Positions 61,172 through 64,000 of a stretch of 64,000 nucleotides of DNA are shown in pieces. The position numbers and the translations under genes are program-made. The notes beneath the pieces were generated by a model. That model was not told the DNA's origin. It saw only the letters and a list, made by a program, of their open reading frames with translations, and made no database searches. Numbering within the stretch: the first letter of the stretch is position 1; the number at the start of each line of letters is the position of its first letter. Origin of the DNA: JAVVHH01 sp964613945 (GTDB taxonomy: Bacteria > Pseudomonadota > Alphaproteobacteria > Acetobacterales > Acetobacteraceae); the NCBI GenBank assembly GCA_964613945.1, contig CAZTJC010000015.1, forward strand, positions 33,123 through 97,122, written 5' to 3'.

Positions 61172-62197
61172 ATGGCAACCGCCCGCGAGTTCTGGTCTGC
61201 AAGGTCAACCGTTCCACCTCTCACTTGGCCGGCCGACCAATCGGTCGATGGGCCCGACTGGCTCAAATATGTGCCACCCGGCGTTCGCGGACTGGTCAAG
61301 TCACATCTGCCGGGTGCGGTCGCGCCGGAGTCCGAGGTGACGGCGCCCGCGCCAGGGGCACGCTTCCTGGTCGGCAGCTTCACTAATGCGGCGGGAACCC
61401 GGCCCTACAAACTCTACGTGCCGGCAAGCTATCGCGGCACCCCGGTCCCGCTGGTGGTCATGCTGCACGGGTGCACGCAATCGCCGGATGATTTTGCTGC
61501 CGGAACCGGGATGAACGAGGCCGCGGAACGAGCCGGTTGCCTGGTGGTCTACCCCGGGCAGACGACGCAGGCGCAGGCGCAGAAATGCTGGAACTGGTTC
61601 AGCACCAAGGATCAGCAGCGCGGCCAGGGAGAGCCGTCGTTGATCGCCGGGATCACGCGGCAGGTGATGTCCGAGTACGCGGTGGACCCGAAGCGGGTGT
61701 TCGTGGCCGGGCTGTCAGCGGGCGGCGCGGCGGCGGCGATCATGGGAACCACCTATCCGGAGCTTTATGCCGCGATCGGGGTGCATTCCGGGCTGGCCTG
61801 CGGGTCGGCGTGGGATCTTCATTCGGCATTGGCGGTGATGAAGCGTGGGATGGAGGGGGTGCCGGCGGCACGCCCGGGGCGGATGGTGCCGACCATCGTG
61901 TTCCACGGGGAACGCGATAACACGGTGAGTGCGCAGAATGGGGACGACGTAGTGGCCCAAGCGGTTGCCGGCACCGGGTTGCGGCGCTCAATGCAGGCGC
62001 GGCGGCCGGAAGGTGGCCGGGATTGCACACGGACGACGTTCGCCGACGACACGGGCCGGGTCGTGGCCGAGCAGTGGTTGATCCATGGTGCCGGCCATGC
62101 ATGGTCGGGTGGACAGTCGGCAGGCACGTATACGGACCCGCTCGGGCCCAATGCCACCGCGGAGATGTTGCGTTTCTTTAACGAGCATCCCCTCTAA
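61172..62197 (+). CDS. PHB depolymerase family esterase
   Basis: 341 residues. Family blocks: YKLYVPASYRG, PLVVMLHGCTQSPDDFAAGT, nucleophile Ser in GLSAGGAAAA, FHGERDNTVS with the Asp and GAGHAWSGG with the His. No signal peptide, so either an intracellular polyester or another small ester is the substrate. The start at 61172 is chosen because GGAGACG lies just before it; an ATG at 61106 overlaps the CopG-like stop (ATGA) and would add 22 basic residues. Common partner of the upstream CopG-like gene. Confidence 0.88.
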   Translation: MATAREFWSARSTVPPLTWPADQSVDGPDWLKYVPPGVRGLVKSHLPGAVAPESEVTAPAPGARFLVGSFTNAAGTRPYKLYVPASYRGTPVPLVVMLHGCTQSPDDFAAGTGMNEAAERAGCLVVYPGQTTQAQAQKCWNWFSTKDQQRGQGEPSLIAGITRQVMSEYAVDPKRVFVAGLSAGGAAAAIMGTTYPELYAAIGVHSGLACGSAWDLHSALAVMKRGMEGVPAARPGRMVPTIVFHGERDNTVSAQNGDDVVAQAVAGTGLRRSMQARRPEGGRDCTRTTFADDTGRVVAEQWLIHGAGHAWSGGQSAGTYTDPLGPNATAEMLRFFNEHPL

Positions 62198-62265
62198 AAA
62201 GAGCCGCACGGCTGGCTGATCGCGTTGAATCCTTTAGCGTGCCCGTCACACTGTCAGAGAGCCTC

Positions 62266-63180
62266 ATGTCTGCTTCGGTCTTGAACACGGGCGATGCCGC
62301 TACACGGCCCGGAACCGACAATTTTCCGCAACCGGACCGGTACGGTTCGGTGATGAGCATTTCCAAGAACGGCTTCCATCGGATCGCCTATGTCGAGTGG
62401 GGAGATCCCCAGTCCGACCGGGTGGCGCTGTGCGTCCATGGGCTCTCGCGGCAGGGCCGGGATTTCGACCTGTTGGCGGCACATCTCGCATCGCGCGGCT
62501 GGCGGGTGATCTGCCCAGACCTGGTGGGTCGGGGTCAAAGCGACTGGTTGCGCGATCCGGAAGAGTACAACCTGCCCCAATATTCCATCGATATGACGGT
62601 GCTGATCGCCCGGCTCGGGATAAGAAAGGTGACCTGGATCGGGACGTCGTTAGGAGGGCTGATCGGCATGGTGGTGGCGGGGCAGGCGGATACGCCGGTC
62701 TCGACTCTCGTCGTCAACGATATCGGTCCGTTCCTGCCGTGGCAGGCCTTGCATCGCCTGGCGAGTTCGGTGCGCACGTCGCCGCACCGCTTCCCTGATT
62801 TCCCGGCAGCCCTGGCGTTCTATCGCCAGTCGCTGGCGCCATTCGGCCATTTGTCCGACGCGGAGTGGGACCATCTGGCGCGCCACAACGTCGAGCAACT
62901 GGCCGATGGGTCGTATCGAAAATACGCCGATCCGGAGATCACGGCGGCGTTCAAGCCGGGCTGGTATTTCAACCTGAGCCTTTGGAGCACCTGGGACAGT
63001 ATACACTGCCCGGTCTACGGCCTGCGCGGTGCCGAGTCCGACCTGCTATCGACCTCGATCGCCAACGAGATGAGCCGGCGTGGCCCGAAGGCCACCATGG
63101 TCGACATCCCGGAATGCGGCCACGCGCCGGCGTTGATGGCCGATGATCAGATCGCGCTGATCACCGGGTGGCTCGAGTGA
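62266..63180 (+). CDS. Alpha/beta hydrolase
   Basis: 304 residues. CVHGLSRQGRDFD (oxyanion/HG block), DLVGRGQSDWL, nucleophile Ser in WIGTSLGGLIG, Asp in LRGAESDLL and His in ECGHAPALM complete an ordinary alpha/beta hydrolase site. Start ATG at 62266 after GAGAG; GTG at 62239 possible. The preceding gap holds a short AGCCG-CA-CGGCT dyad after the esterase stop. Overlaps the convergent CoA transferase gene by 20 bp. Substrate unknown. Confidence 0.87.
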   Translation: MSASVLNTGDAATRPGTDNFPQPDRYGSVMSISKNGFHRIAYVEWGDPQSDRVALCVHGLSRQGRDFDLLAAHLASRGWRVICPDLVGRGQSDWLRDPEEYNLPQYSIDMTVLIARLGIRKVTWIGTSLGGLIGMVVAGQADTPVSTLVVNDIGPFLPWQALHRLASSVRTSPHRFPDFPAALAFYRQSLAPFGHLSDAEWDHLARHNVEQLADGSYRKYADPEITAAFKPGWYFNLSLWSTWDSIHCPVYGLRGAESDLLSTSIANEMSRRGPKATMVDIPECGHAPALMADDQIALITGWLE

Positions 63181-64000
63181 GGTTGGCGTGAGCCTCCGGC
63201 AGCGTCTCGAACACGTGCGGCGATAGGGCGCGCTCGACCAGGCTGGCTCCGAGCTTGAGCCGCATGAAGGCGCTGGTCGTATAGCGCGACGCGGTCGTGT
63301 AGTAGCGGCCCTGCAGGTAGGTGATCATCGAGAAGAAGGCGTCAGAGACCGCCGGGTCGAGGGTGAAGCCGTCGTAGTTGATGATGACGGCGATCCGGTG
63401 CCCGACGGCGCGGCAGCGGCTCTCGACTTCGCGGCGGACCAACTCGACGTCGTCGGTGGTGCGGACGTGAAAGCCTTCGTAGTTGATGAACAGGATGTCG
63501 CGCTCGGCGTCGAAGCTGATGCGTTCCGAGAGGGTCTGACCCAGGAGAAGCTGTTCAAGACCGATTGGCTCCGGCCGGAACAGGCGTCCGTCCATCAGCT
63601 TGGGCGCGTTGACGATGGGGCGGAACTGCATATGGGCGAGGATGTCGCGCTCGATGTCGATGCCGGGGGCGACTTCGGTCAGCTCCACCCCTTCGGCGGT
63701 GCGGCGGAAGACGCAGCGTTCGGTGACGTAGAGCACGTCTTGCCCGATGGCGCCGGCGCGCTCGCCGCTGAAGGTGATCTGTTCGACGCGGTCGATGAAT
63801 TTGGGCGCGCGGCCTTCGCTGACGATCCGCATGCGGCCGTCCTCGAGCGCGACGGTCAGCCCGCCGGCGGTGAAGGCGCCGGTGAAGACGACCTTGCGTG
63901 AGTTCTGGCTGATGTTGATGAAGCCGCCGGCGCCGGCGAGGCGGGTGCCGAAGCGGCTGACGTTGACGTTGCCGTCGCGGTCGGTCTGCGCCATGCCGAG
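63161..64000 (-). CDS. Acyl-CoA:acetate/3-ketoacid CoA transferase, C-terminal part
   Basis: The gene runs off the right edge; only the 3' ~280 codons are present. QTDRDGNVNVSRFG, GAGGFINISQNSRKVVF, FTGAFTAGG and ELTEVAPGIDIERDIL are typical of the class I CoA transferases of the propionate/3-ketoacid type. The catalytic Glu lies upstream and is not in the window. A ~90-residue extra C-terminal segment (FINYEGFHVRTTDDVELVR...) with an STAS-like strand pattern is found in longer members of this family. Would act in short-chain acid activation. Confidence 0.88.
   Translation of the reverse strand, partial: LGMAQTDRDGNVNVSRFGTRLAGAGGFINISQNSRKVVFTGAFTAGGLTVALEDGRMRIVSEGRAPKFIDRVEQITFSGERAGAIGQDVLYVTERCVFRRTAEGVELTEVAPGIDIERDILAHMQFRPIVNAPKLMDGRLFRPEPIGLEQLLLGQTLSERISFDAERDILFINYEGFHVRTTDDVELVRREVESRCRAVGHRIAVIINYDGFTLDPAVSDAFFSMITYLQGRYYTTASRYTTSAFMRLKLGASLVERALSPHVFETLPEAHANLTRATR

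Overview
The window is GC-rich, gene-dense bacterial chromosome and most likely comes from an alphaproteobacterium. Acetobacteraceae (Rhodospirillales) is my best guess. The grounds are tamA-tamB, the core block plsC-like/miaB/phoH/ybeY/corC/nfu/tsaB/rimI/lnt with an XRE regulator, a MucR/Ros regulator, an OlsB ornithine-lipid acyltransferase, and a CopG-type regulator beside a PHB-depolymerase-like esterase. Taxonomy is inferred from gene content only. No phage, transposase, plasmid or CRISPR sequence was seen.

0-24 kb is mainly core genome: outer-membrane assembly (tamA-tamB), a lysophospholipid acyltransferase, tRNA modification (miaB, tsaB), ribosome maturation (ybeY, rsfS, rlmH), a periplasmic 5'-nucleotidase, an Fe-S scaffold (nfu), lipoprotein maturation (lnt), DNA repair (nth), and nadD and proA. 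Many neighbours overlap by 4 bp and are probably translationally coupled. A small secreted protein on the opposite strand sits between rsfS and rlmH.

24.5-38.2 kb is metabolic and accessory: an EamA transporter, a cytosolic sulfite-oxidase-like Mo enzyme, two bacterial-luciferase-like flavin oxidoreductases, a four-base-overlap cluster (esterase, SDR, small membrane protein), a TetR regulator, an RgpF-like protein, an M20 amidohydrolase, a DHH phosphoesterase and mobB. It ends in an AT-richer patch with an orphan DUF1217 protein, a small unknown and a zinc-ribbon metallopeptidase. A possible 48-residue gene with a strong hairpin terminator and a nested inverted-repeat operator lie at 27.1-27.5 kb.

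38.2-46.7 kb is an exopolysaccharide-type locus on the minus strand: YdcF-like protein, GNAT/FemAB-like protein, NAD epimerase, Wza-like lipoprotein and a chain-length determinant of the exosortase (XrtA) type. A tRNA-Val(UAC) gene lies inside it. A second GNAT protein and a GGDEF-EAL enzyme follow on the plus strand. A PEP-CTERM protein is found 20 kb further on; no exosortase is present in the window.

46.7-56.2 kb is the most interesting part. A perfect 15-bp palindrome matching the Zur (zinc uptake regulator) box lies between an MBL-fold hydrolase and a TonB-dependent receptor. The receptor is followed in the same direction by an amino-acid-type binding protein, an ABC permease and a DHDPS-family enzyme. 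Facing them is a 925-residue flavoenzyme that fuses the parts normally split between the HcnABC/OoxAB/LhpBEF subunits, and then a second DHDPS-family gene. This suggests uptake and oxidation of an imino acid, opine or hydroxyproline-like compound, possibly linked to zinc status.

56.2-64 kb holds a DnaQ-like exonuclease, a copA-cueR copper operon with a textbook 19-bp-spacer CueR promoter, the PEP-CTERM protein, the CopG/esterase pair, an alpha/beta hydrolase and the 3' part of a CoA transferase that runs off the right edge.
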